Of a stretch of 64,000 bases of DNA, positions 1 to 8,388 are shown one piece after another. The stretch's first letter is position 1. The number at the start of each line of letters is the position of its first letter. Made by a program: the position numbers and the translations under genes. The notes below the pieces were generated by a model. The model ran no database searches. It saw only the letters and a program-made list of their open reading frames with translations, and was not told the origin of the DNA. Source of the stretch: Microbacterium trichothecenolyticum (GTDB lineage Bacteria > Actinomycetota > Actinomycetes > Actinomycetales > Microbacteriaceae); NCBI RefSeq assembly GCF_000956465.1, contig NZ_JYJA01000037.1, forward strand, positions 186,001 through 250,000. The letters are read 5' to 3'.

Positions 1-134
1 CGGAGCTCGGCGAAGACCTGGCGGACGAACAGGGCGATACGAGCGAAGACGTTGGGCTTCTTCTCGCGAGGCGCGGCCGTTCCCTCTGCGGGGACGACTT
101 CGCCCTTCGGCTCGTCCTGAACCATCGATGCCAC
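1..134 (-). CDS. secE: Preprotein translocase subunit SecE (partial, N-terminus only)
   Basis: SecE is the small, essential membrane subunit of the SecYEG translocon. Only about 44 N-terminal residues lie in the window: an acidic, Pro/Ala-rich actinobacterial extension followed by the conserved amphipathic stretch with FARIALFVRQVFAEL, just before the single membrane helix expected beyond the edge. I place the start at the GTG at 134 because GGAAGG lies seven bases upstream; an in-frame ATG at 125 is the alternative. The gene lies just downstream of tRNA-Trp on the same strand, the usual actinobacterial order (tRNA-Trp, secE, nusG). Confidence 0.9.
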   Translation of the reverse strand, partial: MASMVQDEPKGEVVPAEGTAAPREKKPNVFARIALFVRQVFAEL

Positions 135-215
135 CTGATTACCTTCCGTGAGCCGACACGGATCGGCACACTGTGTTGTCAACCACCAGCATGTCACCGG
201 CGTTGCGCTGACGCG

Positions 216-288
<73 letters not shown>

Positions 289-463
289 AGAGACCCGGAG
301 GTCTCGCGAAACCCGCACTCTTCCCCTCTCACCGCGGCTTGAGGATCCGCACCCGAGGACCGGGCACGGCGAAAGAATGCAGACTTCGACTGCACGATCC
401 AGTGTACGGCATGCCCGCAGGCCCCGCGAACCGAGGCGCCTCCGCACGCGTGCGCACACCGGA

Positions 464-901
464 TCAGTACTGCTGCACGCCGTAGCGATCGGGCTCGGGC
501 GCGCGCTCGAAGGCGCGCCCCGACAGCGACGTGGCCTCGACGCGCACATAGGTGTACTTGAGCGTCGGGATCCAGGGCCGAAGACCCAGGCCGTCGGCGC
601 GCTCCACGTCGGCGGAGCGGTCGAGCGGATGGGCGCGACCGCGCAGGATCACACTCCACGCGTCGGTATCGGTGTGGTCGTCCACCTCGAAGAGCACCTC
701 GTCGTTGACCGTGAGCTCGAACAGCTTGCTCCCCTGCGCGGTGCGGAAGAGCACGCTCTCGCCGTCGACGACGTAGTTCACGGGGAAGATGTCGAGCACG
801 TCGCCGACATGCGTGACGAGGCGGCCGAGTTCCTGTCCGCGCAGGCGCTCCCAGCACTCTTCATCGGAGAGGGAGACGACGGGGTCCGGTGTGTCTGCCA
901 T
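464..901 (-). CDS. Pyridoxamine 5'-phosphate oxidase-fold flavin-binding protein
   Basis: A 145-residue single-domain protein of the split-barrel FMN-binding (PPOX-class) family. The family signature is visible in the order: acidic N-terminal helix, 'LGRLVTHVGDVLDIFPVNYVVDG', 'LFRTAQGSKL', then 'SVILRGRAHPLD' and 'YTYVRVEATSLSGRAF'. Members bind FMN or F420 or act as nucleotide-binding dimers; the substrate cannot be read from sequence. The ATG at 901 is preferred over one 36 bp upstream because GAGGATGGAG precedes it. It lies upstream of tRNA-Trp in the same direction and divergent from the TPR gene at 966. Confidence 0.75.
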   Translation of the reverse strand: MADTPDPVVSLSDEECWERLRGQELGRLVTHVGDVLDIFPVNYVVDGESVLFRTAQGSKLFELTVNDEVLFEVDDHTDTDAWSVILRGRAHPLDRSADVERADGLGLRPWIPTLKYTYVRVEATSLSGRAFERAPEPDRYGVQQY

Positions 902-953
902 GACTCCATCCTCGCGCTCGCGCTCCGTCGGCGACACCCCCGGATGACGGCAT

Positions 954-959
954 TAGCAT
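954..959 (+). promoter_or_regulatory. -10 box of a leaderless promoter for the TPR gene
   Basis: TAGCAT is followed by exactly six bases and then the ATG at 966, with no Shine-Dalgarno sequence. This is the actinobacterial leaderless arrangement, where +1 is the first base of the start codon. Confidence 0.6.
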
Positions 960-965
960 TCCGGC

Positions 966-1580
966 ATGACTGTTGCGCAGACCCTGCTCGACGAGCTGTG
1001 GGACTTCTCCGACGCTGCCGGCTCCGAGGCGCGCCTGCGCGCGGCGGCGGCAGACGAGACGGATGCCGCCGCCCGCGCCGAACTCGAGACGCAGGTCGCG
1101 CGGGCCCTGGGCCTGCAGGAGAGGTTCGACGAGGCCGACGCGGTGCTCGACGCCGTCGCGATCGAGGACGCCGCCGTCGCGGCCCGTGCGGCGCTGGAGC
1201 GGGGCCGGGTGCGGAACTCGGCGGGTGATCCCGAGGCCGCGGTGCCGTACTTCCTCGCGGCGGTGGATGCCGCATCCGGGGCCGGCCTGAGCTTCCTGCA
1301 GGTCGACGCGCTGCACATGCTCGCCATCGCCGAGCCCGATCAGGCCGAGCAATGGACGTCTGCGGCTTTCGGGGCACTCGAGGGCGTCGCGGAGCCGCGC
1401 ACCCTCCGCTGGAACGTGTCGCTGCACAACAACGCCGGCTGGCGCCTGTTCGACGCCGGGCGCCTCGACGACGCGATCACGGAGTTCGAGTCGGCACGGG
1501 ATGCCGCGACCCGCTGGGGCACGCCGCAGCAGGTGCAGTGGGCCGACGAAGCCCTCGCCGAGGCCCGCGCCGCGCTCTAG
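966..1580 (+). CDS. Tetratricopeptide-repeat-like protein of unknown role
   Basis: A 204-residue, Ala-rich, all-helical protein without signal peptide or membrane segment. Helix pairs of TPR type recur: 'ARALGLQERFDEADAVLDAV', 'AALERGRVRNSAGDPEAAVPYF', 'LHNNAGWRLFDAGRLDDAITEF'. TPR proteins are protein-interaction scaffolds; no partner is evident. The transcript is probably leaderless. A strong hairpin follows the stop codon directly. Confidence 0.7.
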   Translation: MTVAQTLLDELWDFSDAAGSEARLRAAAADETDAAARAELETQVARALGLQERFDEADAVLDAVAIEDAAVAARAALERGRVRNSAGDPEAAVPYFLAAVDAASGAGLSFLQVDALHMLAIAEPDQAEQWTSAAFGALEGVAEPRTLRWNVSLHNNAGWRLFDAGRLDDAITEFESARDAATRWGTPQQVQWADEALAEARAAL

Positions 1581-1620
1581 GCGTTTCGACTCGCTTCACT
1601 CGCTCGCGAGTCGAAACGCC
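1580..1620. terminator. Hairpin terminator between convergent genes
   Basis: A perfect 15-bp inverted repeat (GGCGTTTCGACTCGC and its complement) with an 11-base loop starts on the last base of the TPR stop codon and ends 15 bp from the end of the aldehyde dehydrogenase gene. It can stop transcription from both sides. No U-tract is present, as is common in actinobacteria. Confidence 0.75.
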
Positions 1621-1635
1621 CCCTCGGCGCAGGCG

Positions 1636-2997
1636 TCAGGCGCCGACGCGGATGAGCTTCTTGTTGACGAACTCGTCCGCGGCCAGCAGGCCCATCTCGC
1701 GGGACGTGCCGGAGCGCTTCACGCCGCCGAAGGGCAGACCGGGCTCGTCGGCGAGGACCACGTTGACGTAGACCATGCCGGCATCGATCCTGTCGGCGAC
1801 GCGCTGGGCCTGCTCCTCGTCGGTCGTGAACACGTACGAACCGAGGCCGTAGCTGGTGTCGTTCGCGAGCGCGACCGCGGCGTCCTCGTCGGCGACCTTG
1901 TACACGACTCCCACGGGGCCGAAGAACTCCTCGCGGTACGCGTCCATGTCGCTGGTGACGTCGGTGAGCACGGTGCCCGGGTAGAAGGCGCCGTCGCGCT
2001 TTCCGCCGGCGACAAGTGTGGCGCCCTGGGCGACGGCCCTGTCGACCTGCTCCGCCAGGCGCTCCGCCGCCGTGAGCGACGACAGCGGGCCGAGCACGGT
2101 GTCATCCGCGAACGGGTCGCCGACCTTCGCACCCGACATCGCGGCGGTGAACTTCTCGAGGAACGCGTCGTAGAGGCCGTCGACGACGATGAAGCGCTTG
2201 GCGGCGTTGCACGACTGCCCGGTGTTGTCCAGGCGCGCGGCGACGGCGGCTTCGACCGCCCCGTCCAGGTCGTCGGTCGAGAGCAGGATGAACGGATCGG
2301 ACCCGCCGAGCTCCAGCGCCACCTTCTTGAGGTTGCGGCCCGCGATCTCGGCGACCGCGGCGCCCGCGCGCTCCGAGCCGGTCACCGAAACGCCCTGCAC
2401 GCGGCGGTCGGCGATGACGGTCGCCGCCTGGTCGTTCGTGGCGTAGACGTTCGTGTACACCCCCTCGAGGCCGGCGTCCGCGTAGATCGCCGCGATGGCG
2501 GCGGCGGACTCGGGGCACTGCGGGGCGTGCTTCAGGAGGATGGTGTTGCCGACCACGATGTTGGGCGCGGCGAAGCGGGCGACCTGGTAGTAGGGGAAGT
2601 TCCACGGCATGATGCCCAGCAGCACGCCCAGGGGCGAGCGGCGGATGACCGCGGTGCCCTCGCCGTCGATGTCGATCGGCTGGTCGCCGGTGATCTTCTC
2701 GGCGTGGTCGGCGTAGTACTCGGTGATGTCTGCGGCGAAGTCGACCTCGCCGAGCGCGGCCTCGAGGGGCTTGCCCATCTCGCGCACGATGATGGCGGCG
2801 AGATCGTCGCGACGCTCACGGTGCAGCTGCGCGACCTTGCGGATGGCGGCCGCGCGCTCGGCCACCGGCCGGTCGCGCCAGGTGCGGTACGCAGCATCCG
2901 CTCCGGCGATCGCGGCCTCGAGGGCCTCGTCGGTGATGGTCGGATACGTGGCCAGGGTCTCCCCCGTGGCCGGGTTGACGACGGCGTAGTCGGTCAT
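1636..2997 (-). CDS. gabD: Succinate-semialdehyde dehydrogenase (NAD(P)+)
   Basis: A 453-residue cytosolic aldehyde dehydrogenase of the GabD/Sad type, predicted to oxidise succinate semialdehyde to succinate, the last step of GABA breakdown. Visible hallmarks are the PWNFP motif (131-135), the cofactor-binding Lys156, the general base Glu229 in 'ALELGGSDPF' and the nucleophile Cys263 in 'GQSCNAAKR'. Length matches the short Sad/YneI branch. GGAGAG precedes the ATG. It is the distal gene of a minus-strand putrescine/GABA block, 27 bp after the permease gene. Related aldehydes may also be substrates. Confidence 0.85.
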   Translation of the reverse strand: MTDYAVVNPATGETLATYPTITDEALEAAIAGADAAYRTWRDRPVAERAAAIRKVAQLHRERRDDLAAIIVREMGKPLEAALGEVDFAADITEYYADHAEKITGDQPIDIDGEGTAVIRRSPLGVLLGIMPWNFPYYQVARFAAPNIVVGNTILLKHAPQCPESAAAIAAIYADAGLEGVYTNVYATNDQAATVIADRRVQGVSVTGSERAGAAVAEIAGRNLKKVALELGGSDPFILLSTDDLDGAVEAAVAARLDNTGQSCNAAKRFIVVDGLYDAFLEKFTAAMSGAKVGDPFADDTVLGPLSSLTAAERLAEQVDRAVAQGATLVAGGKRDGAFYPGTVLTDVTSDMDAYREEFFGPVGVVYKVADEDAAVALANDTSYGLGSYVFTTDEEQAQRVADRIDAGMVYVNVVLADEPGLPFGGVKRSGTSREMGLLAADEFVNKKLIRVGA

Positions 2998-3024
2998 GCT
3001 TACTCTCCGATCGGATGGTGTGGG

Positions 3025-4602
3025 TCAGTCTGCCTGCCGGCGGCGGGCACGTCGAAGGCTTTCGGGGGCATCGATACCGAGTGTCTCACCGCGGAAGAAC
3101 GCCGGACGCTTGATCGCCTGCCAGATCATGATCACGACGCCGGCGAGGATGACGACCACGCCCAGGACGAACACGAGGCCCAGCCCGCCGATGCTCGAAC
3201 CGCTGCCGTACGCCGGGTCCATCGAGTCGATGAGCGTCGTGACGAACAGCACCGCGAGAATCGCGCCTCCCACGAGCGGGAACAGGAACGTGAAGAAGAA
3301 GCTGCGCACGGAGTCGAACCACTGCTTGCGGAAGTACCAGACGCAGGCGAACGCGGTGAGGCCGTAGTAGAAGCAGATCATCATCCCGAGCGACAGGATC
3401 GTGTCGGTGAGGACGTTCTCGCTGATCACGCGCATGACGGCGTAGAACACGGACGCGACGATCGCGGACACCACGGTGGCGTAGCCGGGCGTGAAGAACC
3501 GCGGGCTCACGCGCGCGAACTTCGCCGGCAGGGCGCCGTAGTGCCCCATCGCCAGGAGGGTGCGGGCCGGGCCGACGGCGGTCGACTGCAGCGACGCGGC
3601 CGAGCTCGACAGCACCGCCAGCGACACGAGGAACGCGAGCGGGCCGAGGATCGGATCGGACAGCGCGAAGAAGACGTTCGCCGAGATGTCCTCGTTCGCC
3701 AGCCCCAGCGGGCCGTCGCCGACGCCCGCGAACATGATCAGGCCGATCGAGAGCAGCAGGTACAGCGAGACGACGATCACGACCGTGAGCATGGCCGCGC
3801 GGCCGGGGGTCTTCGCGGGGTTCTTGGTCTCCTCGTTCATCGTGAGGACGACGTCCCAGCCCCAGAAGATGAAGATCGACAACGACAGGCCGGCGGCGAA
3901 CGCGCTGAACGTCGGCACCTCGAACGGGTTGAACCACGACCACGAGAACGCCGTCGGGTCGGGGGCGTCGCCCGACACCGCCTTGACGATGGCCACGACG
4001 GCGAACAGCAGGAGCACGGCGACCTGGAACGTCACCAGGATGTACTGGAACTTCTGCGTGGTCTGCATGTCGCGGTAAGAGATGAGCGTCGCGCCCAGCA
4101 TGAACAGCAGGCACACCACCACGTTGATGAACGGGTTGAACGCGAGGTCCGCGATGTCGGGGTTGTTGCTCAACTGCGAGATCAGCAGGAACAGGAACTC
4201 CACGGCGATGCCGGCGAGGTTCGACAGCACGATGACGGTGGCGGCGACGAGGCCCCAGCCGGTCATCCAGCCGATCCACGGGCCGAAGGCACGCACGCCC
4301 CACGTGAACGAGGTGCCGGAGTCTGGCATCGCGCGGTTGAGCTCGCGGTAGCCGAACGCCGTCAGCAGCATCGGGATGAACCCGACGAGGATGATCGCGG
4401 GCACCTGCGTGCCGACCACCGACACGGTCGGCCCGAGCGACGCCGTGAGCGTGTAGGCCGGGGCGATGGTCGAGACGCCGATGACGACGGCGCCGAGGAC
4501 GCCGACAGCGCCGGCGCTCAGGCCCTTCTTGGACAGCTCACCGGCGCGCGCGCCGGTCGACGGGGCCAGCGGCGCTGCGCCGCGGCTCTCGGAAGCGCTC
4601 AT
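3025..4602 (-). CDS. APC-family amino acid/polyamine permease
   Basis: A 525-residue integral membrane protein with about 12 predicted helices after a polar N-terminus of roughly 30 residues. The first helix region contains 'GVLGAVVIGVSTIAPAYTLTASLG', the glycine-rich substrate loop of the amino acid-polyamine-organocation superfamily. The C-terminus is basic. Its start overlaps the stop of the universal stress gene by one base (TGATG), and it lies between amine oxidase and gabD, so putrescine or GABA uptake is the natural guess. Substrate is inferred from context only. Confidence 0.8.
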   Translation of the reverse strand: MSASESRGAAPLAPSTGARAGELSKKGLSAGAVGVLGAVVIGVSTIAPAYTLTASLGPTVSVVGTQVPAIILVGFIPMLLTAFGYRELNRAMPDSGTSFTWGVRAFGPWIGWMTGWGLVAATVIVLSNLAGIAVEFLFLLISQLSNNPDIADLAFNPFINVVVCLLFMLGATLISYRDMQTTQKFQYILVTFQVAVLLLFAVVAIVKAVSGDAPDPTAFSWSWFNPFEVPTFSAFAAGLSLSIFIFWGWDVVLTMNEETKNPAKTPGRAAMLTVVIVVSLYLLLSIGLIMFAGVGDGPLGLANEDISANVFFALSDPILGPLAFLVSLAVLSSSAASLQSTAVGPARTLLAMGHYGALPAKFARVSPRFFTPGYATVVSAIVASVFYAVMRVISENVLTDTILSLGMMICFYYGLTAFACVWYFRKQWFDSVRSFFFTFLFPLVGGAILAVLFVTTLIDSMDPAYGSGSSIGGLGLVFVLGVVVILAGVVIMIWQAIKRPAFFRGETLGIDAPESLRRARRRQAD

Positions 4603-5477
4603 CAGCGTGCGCCTTTCTTGCCGCGCGTGCGGGGCACCACGACCATGGGAACGGGAAGCTCGTGCAGCATCTTCGCCGCTGTCGAGCCGAGGAAGAGGCG
4701 CCGGCGCCGGGCCAACCTGCTGGAGCCGACCACCGCGAGTTCGCCGGGCTCCCAGCTCAGATGCGAGACGGCGTCCTCCACGCTGTCGCCGAGACCGACG
4801 ACCGCGTCGGTGTCGATGTCCTTCGGAAGGGCCGCCCGCACGTGCACGAAGACGTCGTCCGCGTGCCGGGCGCCGAACTCCATCGCCTCGAGGCTCGGCG
4901 GCATGTCCACCGCGGCGAGCGAGAGGAGCCGCAGGCCCGCCCCGGTCGCGACGGCGAGGGCGACGCTCTCCTCGAGGAGCACGTCGGCGCCGGGACGCGT
5001 GCCGATCGCGGCGGTGATCCGCGTGATGCCCGTCGACGGCTCGAGACGTCGCGAGCCTTCCGGAGCCAGCACGACCGGCACGTCCGACGAGTGCAGCAGC
5101 TCGTTGGCGACGGTGCCGAGACGATGACGCCCACGGAGCCCGCCGTTGGCGGCGCCCACGACGATGTGGGATGCCGAGAACTCGTGCGCGGCGGCGATCA
5201 GGCCCTCTGCGAAGGAGTCGCCGAACCGCACGTGCGACGCGTGGGTCACGGCATCCGGAATCGTGGCCGCCGCCTCGGCGAGCCAGGCCTCGGCCTGCGT
5301 CACGAGGTAGCGGTCATAGCCGGCATCGGGCGGGGTGATGACGCTGCGGTCCTCGGCCGGGAGCACCAGCACGAGGTCGAGCGACACGTCCATGGCCGCC
5401 GCCAGGCGAGCGCCCAGCGCGACGGCATCGGCGCCCGCATCCGTTGCGGTGTATCCGACGACGATGCGGTCGCTCAT
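4602..5477 (-). CDS. Universal stress protein with two UspA domains
   Basis: 291 residues built from two tandem UspA domains (about 1-145 and 150-291). Each ends in the ATP-binding G-x2-G-x9-G(S/T) motif: 'GAANGGLRGRHRLGT' in the first and 'GSSRLARRRRLFLGS' in the second. Tandem USPs bind ATP and act as stress or metabolic regulators in the cytosol. The gene is inserted between the amine oxidase and permease genes and overlaps both (4 bp upstream, 1 bp downstream). It is therefore translated with the catabolic enzymes, perhaps tuning the permease (inference). Confidence 0.85.
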   Translation of the reverse strand: MSDRIVVGYTATDAGADAVALGARLAAAMDVSLDLVLVLPAEDRSVITPPDAGYDRYLVTQAEAWLAEAAATIPDAVTHASHVRFGDSFAEGLIAAAHEFSASHIVVGAANGGLRGRHRLGTVANELLHSSDVPVVLAPEGSRRLEPSTGITRITAAIGTRPGADVLLEESVALAVATGAGLRLLSLAAVDMPPSLEAMEFGARHADDVFVHVRAALPKDIDTDAVVGLGDSVEDAVSHLSWEPGELAVVGSSRLARRRRLFLGSTAAKMLHELPVPMVVVPRTRGKKGAR

Positions 5478-6835
5478 CGCCGTGCCGCTTCGACGATGTT
5501 CGCCGCGACGAGTCGGCCCATGCGGATGGCACCGTCGACGTGCTGGTAGCCGGCGCCGGCCATGTCGCTGCAGGCGAAGTGGATCGGGCCGACGGGGGTG
5601 CGCAGGTCCGCGCCGTAGCGGGCGAGACCGCCGAGGTCGAAGCTCGCGGCGTACGCGCCGCGGGTCCACTCCTCGGCGCCCCAGTCGCTCTCGAAGTAGA
5701 CGAGCGGGGTCTTGGCCTCGGGGCCGTAGTAGTGGGACAGCGACTCGAGGATGCGCTCCTTGCGCTCCTCCGCCGACACCCGGAAGAGGTCGTCGGCGTT
5801 GCGGTCCGACACGAAGCCGACCAGGGTTCCGCGCTCGTCGTCGTGGTTGGTGTTGTCGTACGCCTCGTGCGAGATCTCGTACGGGCTGAAGGCGGTGCCC
5901 GACAGGCCCTGCTCGCGCCAGAACGGGCGATCGTAGACCGCGTGCACCTTGATGACGAAGCCCATCGAGATGTGCTGGTGCATCTGCTGCTTGAGGCGCG
6001 GCAGCGGCGGCGCGAACTCGATCCACGGGTAGAGGATCGGCGCGTGCGCGAGGATGACGAAGCGGGCGCGCACCTCGAGGCCGTTGTCGGTGACCACGCG
6101 CACGCCGTCCTGCGACCAGTGCACCTCGGTCACCGGCTGACCCAGGATGACGTCGTCGCCGAGGCGTTCAGCGAGGAGCAGTGGCACCTGCTGCAGGCCG
6201 CCGACCACGCGCTCGTCGAGGATGAAGTCCGCGTCGACCAGGTGCGAGAAGCTGCCGGCGCTCGCCGCCATCAGCAGCGCCTGAAGCGCCGAGAACGCGT
6301 AGGCGGGCTTGGTCAGCATCGCGCCGGCGATGAAGAGGGCGATGTTGTCGCGCGCCTCCTGGTCGTCGGTCTGCTCCTGGAGCCAGGCCTCGAACGAGAT
6401 GCGGTCGAGCGCCTCGGCGTCGGGGTGCTCCCACGGCTTGTCGGGGTCGATCTGCGCGACGAGGCCGTCGAGCACCTCGATGAGGCGGACGATCTCCTTC
6501 TCGGTCTCCGGAGCGACCGGGAAGATCTCGCCCGTGAAACGGGTGAGCTCGCCGTCCTGACCGATGTAGACCGAGTCGCCCTCGCGGTAGCGGCTGTAGG
6601 TCTCGAGCCCCAGCTCGGCGAGGGTCTCCTTGAGCGCGTCCTGGTCGGGCGACACCCACTGCCCGCCGATCTCGAGCATCGCGCCGTCGACGACGTCGGT
6701 CCACAGGCGCCCGCCCACGCGGTCGCGCGCCTCGAGCACGACGACCGAGAGGCCTGCCTTCTTCAGTTCGTTGGCAGCAGTCGTGCCGGCGGCGCCGGCG
6801 CCGACGATGACGACGTCACGGGTCAGCTCGGTCAT
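5474..6835 (-). CDS. puo: Flavin monoamine oxidase, putrescine oxidase-like
   Basis: A 453-residue FAD amine oxidase. The dinucleotide-binding motif is 'VIVGAGAAG' (9-17), followed by 'VVVLEARDRVGGRLWT' and 'GGQWVSP', both typical of the monoamine oxidase family. The C-terminal FAD contact 'GAGYQHVDGAIRMGRLVA' is intact. Actinobacterial putrescine oxidases of this size convert putrescine to 4-aminobutanal with release of H2O2 and ammonia. The neighbouring gabT, permease and gabD support that substrate, although tyramine or another amine cannot be excluded. The stop overlaps the next gene by 4 bp. Confidence 0.8.
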   Translation of the reverse strand: MTELTRDVVIVGAGAAGTTAANELKKAGLSVVVLEARDRVGGRLWTDVVDGAMLEIGGQWVSPDQDALKETLAELGLETYSRYREGDSVYIGQDGELTRFTGEIFPVAPETEKEIVRLIEVLDGLVAQIDPDKPWEHPDAEALDRISFEAWLQEQTDDQEARDNIALFIAGAMLTKPAYAFSALQALLMAASAGSFSHLVDADFILDERVVGGLQQVPLLLAERLGDDVILGQPVTEVHWSQDGVRVVTDNGLEVRARFVILAHAPILYPWIEFAPPLPRLKQQMHQHISMGFVIKVHAVYDRPFWREQGLSGTAFSPYEISHEAYDNTNHDDERGTLVGFVSDRNADDLFRVSAEERKERILESLSHYYGPEAKTPLVYFESDWGAEEWTRGAYAASFDLGGLARYGADLRTPVGPIHFACSDMAGAGYQHVDGAIRMGRLVAANIVEAARR

Positions 6836-6888
6836 TCGGACTCCTTCGTCAGGCGAGGTTGCGTTGGTCTTGTGTGAAGTGCGGGAGA

Positions 6889-6930
6889 CGGATGCTGCGA
6901 CCGCCGTGCGTGCGGCGGTCGCAGCATCCG
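6889..6930. terminator. Hairpin after gabT (GGATGCTGC family)
   Basis: Perfect 18-bp arms (outer part CGGATGCTGCGACCGCCG) with a 6-base loop begin three bases after the gabT stop codon. It belongs to the recurring GGATGCTGC/GCAGCATCC hairpin family of this window. It may attenuate or end transcription between gabT and the amine oxidase. Confidence 0.7.
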
Positions 6931-6933
6931 TGA

Positions 6934-8295
6934 TCACGCAGCCGCGAGGGCTGCGGCGACGACGTCCATGCCCTCGTGGAGCAGGTCGTCGGTGATCGAC
7001 AGCGGCGGCAGGAAGCGGATCACGTTCCCATAGGTGCCGCAGGTGAGCACGATGACGCCCTGTGCGATGGACGCCTTCGCGACCGCGGCGGTGAGCGCGG
7101 CGTCCGGCTCGCCCGTCGCGGGATCCACGAACTCGGCGGCGATCATGGCGCCATGGCCTCGCACATCGCCGACGCGCGGGTCGGTGGCCCGCAGGTCCTG
7201 CAGACGGCCCTTCAGAACGGTCTCGATCTCGCGGGCGCGCTCGAGCATCCCGTCGTTCTCGAACACGTCGATCGCGGCGAGTGCGGCGGCGCACGCGATG
7301 GGGTTGCCGCCGTAGGTGCCGCCGAGGCCGCCCGCGTGCGAGGCGTCCATGATGTCGGCCCGGCCCGTCACGGCCGCCAGGGGCAGGCCCCCCGCGATGC
7401 CCTTGGCGGTCGTGATCAGGTCCGGCACGATGCCGAACAGGTCGCTCGCGAACATCTCGCCCGTGCGAGCGAAGCCGGTCTGGATCTCGTCGGCGATGAA
7501 CACCACGTCGTTGGCGCGGCACCACTCGACGAGGGCGGGCAGGAAGCCGTCGGCGGGGACGATGAAGCCGCCCTCGCCCTGGATGGGCTCGATGATGATC
7601 GCGGCGAGGTTGTCGGCGCCGACCTGCTTCTCGATCATCGAGATGGCCTTCTTGGCGGCGAGGCCCCCGTCGAGCCCGTCGCGGTAGGGGTACGACAGCG
7701 GCGCGCGGTAGATCTCCGACGCGAACGGGCCGAAGCCGCTCTTGTACGGCATCGACTTCGCGGTGAGCGCCATCGTGAGGTTGGTGCGGCCGTGGTAGCC
7801 GTGATCGAACGCGACGACCGCCTGCTTGCCGGTGTACTTGCGGGCGATCTTGACCGCGTTCTCCACCGCCTCGGCGCCCGAGTTGAACAGGGCGCTCTTC
7901 TTGGCGTGGTCGCCCGGCGTGATGCGGTTGAGGGCCTCGGCGACCGAGACGTACGAGTCGTACGGCGCGATCATGAAGCACGTGTGGGTGAACTGGGCGA
8001 CCTGCGCCTGCACCGCCGCGACGACCTTGGGGTGCGCATTGCCGATCGTCGTGACCGCGATGCCCGAGCCCAGGTCGATGAGCGAGTTGCCGTCGGCGTC
8101 GACGATGACGCCGCCGCCCGCCGCCACGGCCTGCACGGGCGCGGTGTGGCCGACGCCTGCGGCGACAGCGTCGGCCTTGCGGGCGAGGAGCTCCTGCGAG
8201 CGGGGACCGGGGATGCTGGTGACCAGGCGACGCTCCTGCGGAAGGGTCGGACCGCCGAGGGGCGTTTCGGTGAGGGTGTCGGCTGCGCTGCTCAT
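6934..8295 (-). CDS. gabT: 4-aminobutyrate--2-oxoglutarate transaminase
   Basis: A 453-residue class III PLP aminotransferase that moves the amino group of GABA to 2-oxoglutarate, yielding succinate semialdehyde. The PLP-binding lysine is Lys298 in 'ITTAKGIAGGLPL', with Asp269 in 'IADEIQTGFARTG' holding the pyridine nitrogen and 'FNSGAEAVENA' (137-147) binding phosphate. Length and motifs fit GabT closely. It is the first gene of the minus-strand putrescine/GABA block and is divergent from the PucR-type regulator, which probably controls it through the 93-bp gap. Confidence 0.88.
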   Translation of the reverse strand: MSSAADTLTETPLGGPTLPQERRLVTSIPGPRSQELLARKADAVAAGVGHTAPVQAVAAGGGVIVDADGNSLIDLGSGIAVTTIGNAHPKVVAAVQAQVAQFTHTCFMIAPYDSYVSVAEALNRITPGDHAKKSALFNSGAEAVENAVKIARKYTGKQAVVAFDHGYHGRTNLTMALTAKSMPYKSGFGPFASEIYRAPLSYPYRDGLDGGLAAKKAISMIEKQVGADNLAAIIIEPIQGEGGFIVPADGFLPALVEWCRANDVVFIADEIQTGFARTGEMFASDLFGIVPDLITTAKGIAGGLPLAAVTGRADIMDASHAGGLGGTYGGNPIACAAALAAIDVFENDGMLERAREIETVLKGRLQDLRATDPRVGDVRGHGAMIAAEFVDPATGEPDAALTAAVAKASIAQGVIVLTCGTYGNVIRFLPPLSITDDLLHEGMDVVAAALAAA

Positions 8296-8362
8296 GCTGG
8301 GGAGCGTATTTCGTCGCCGGGAACGCCCGCACCCGCCCCCGTGTACATTCTGTCCGGCCTGC

Positions 8363-8377
8363 TGTACGAGTCGTACA
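8363..8377. promoter_or_regulatory. Palindromic operator in the gabT/pucR gap
   Basis: TGTACGAGTCGTACA is a perfect 7-1-7 palindrome in the 93-bp divergent gap, 12 bp before the regulator's start codon; TGTACA occurs again at 8342-8347. The location suggests a binding site for the adjacent PucR-family regulator. Confidence 0.55.
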
Positions 8378-8388
8378 CTCGGAGCATT

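Noticed and set aside
1501..5127. A very long plus-strand open frame (about 1200 codons) rich in Arg, Asp, Glu and His
   Set aside because: It lies antisense to the aldehyde dehydrogenase and permease genes, which have clear motifs. Such frames arise from high GC at third positions of the real genes.
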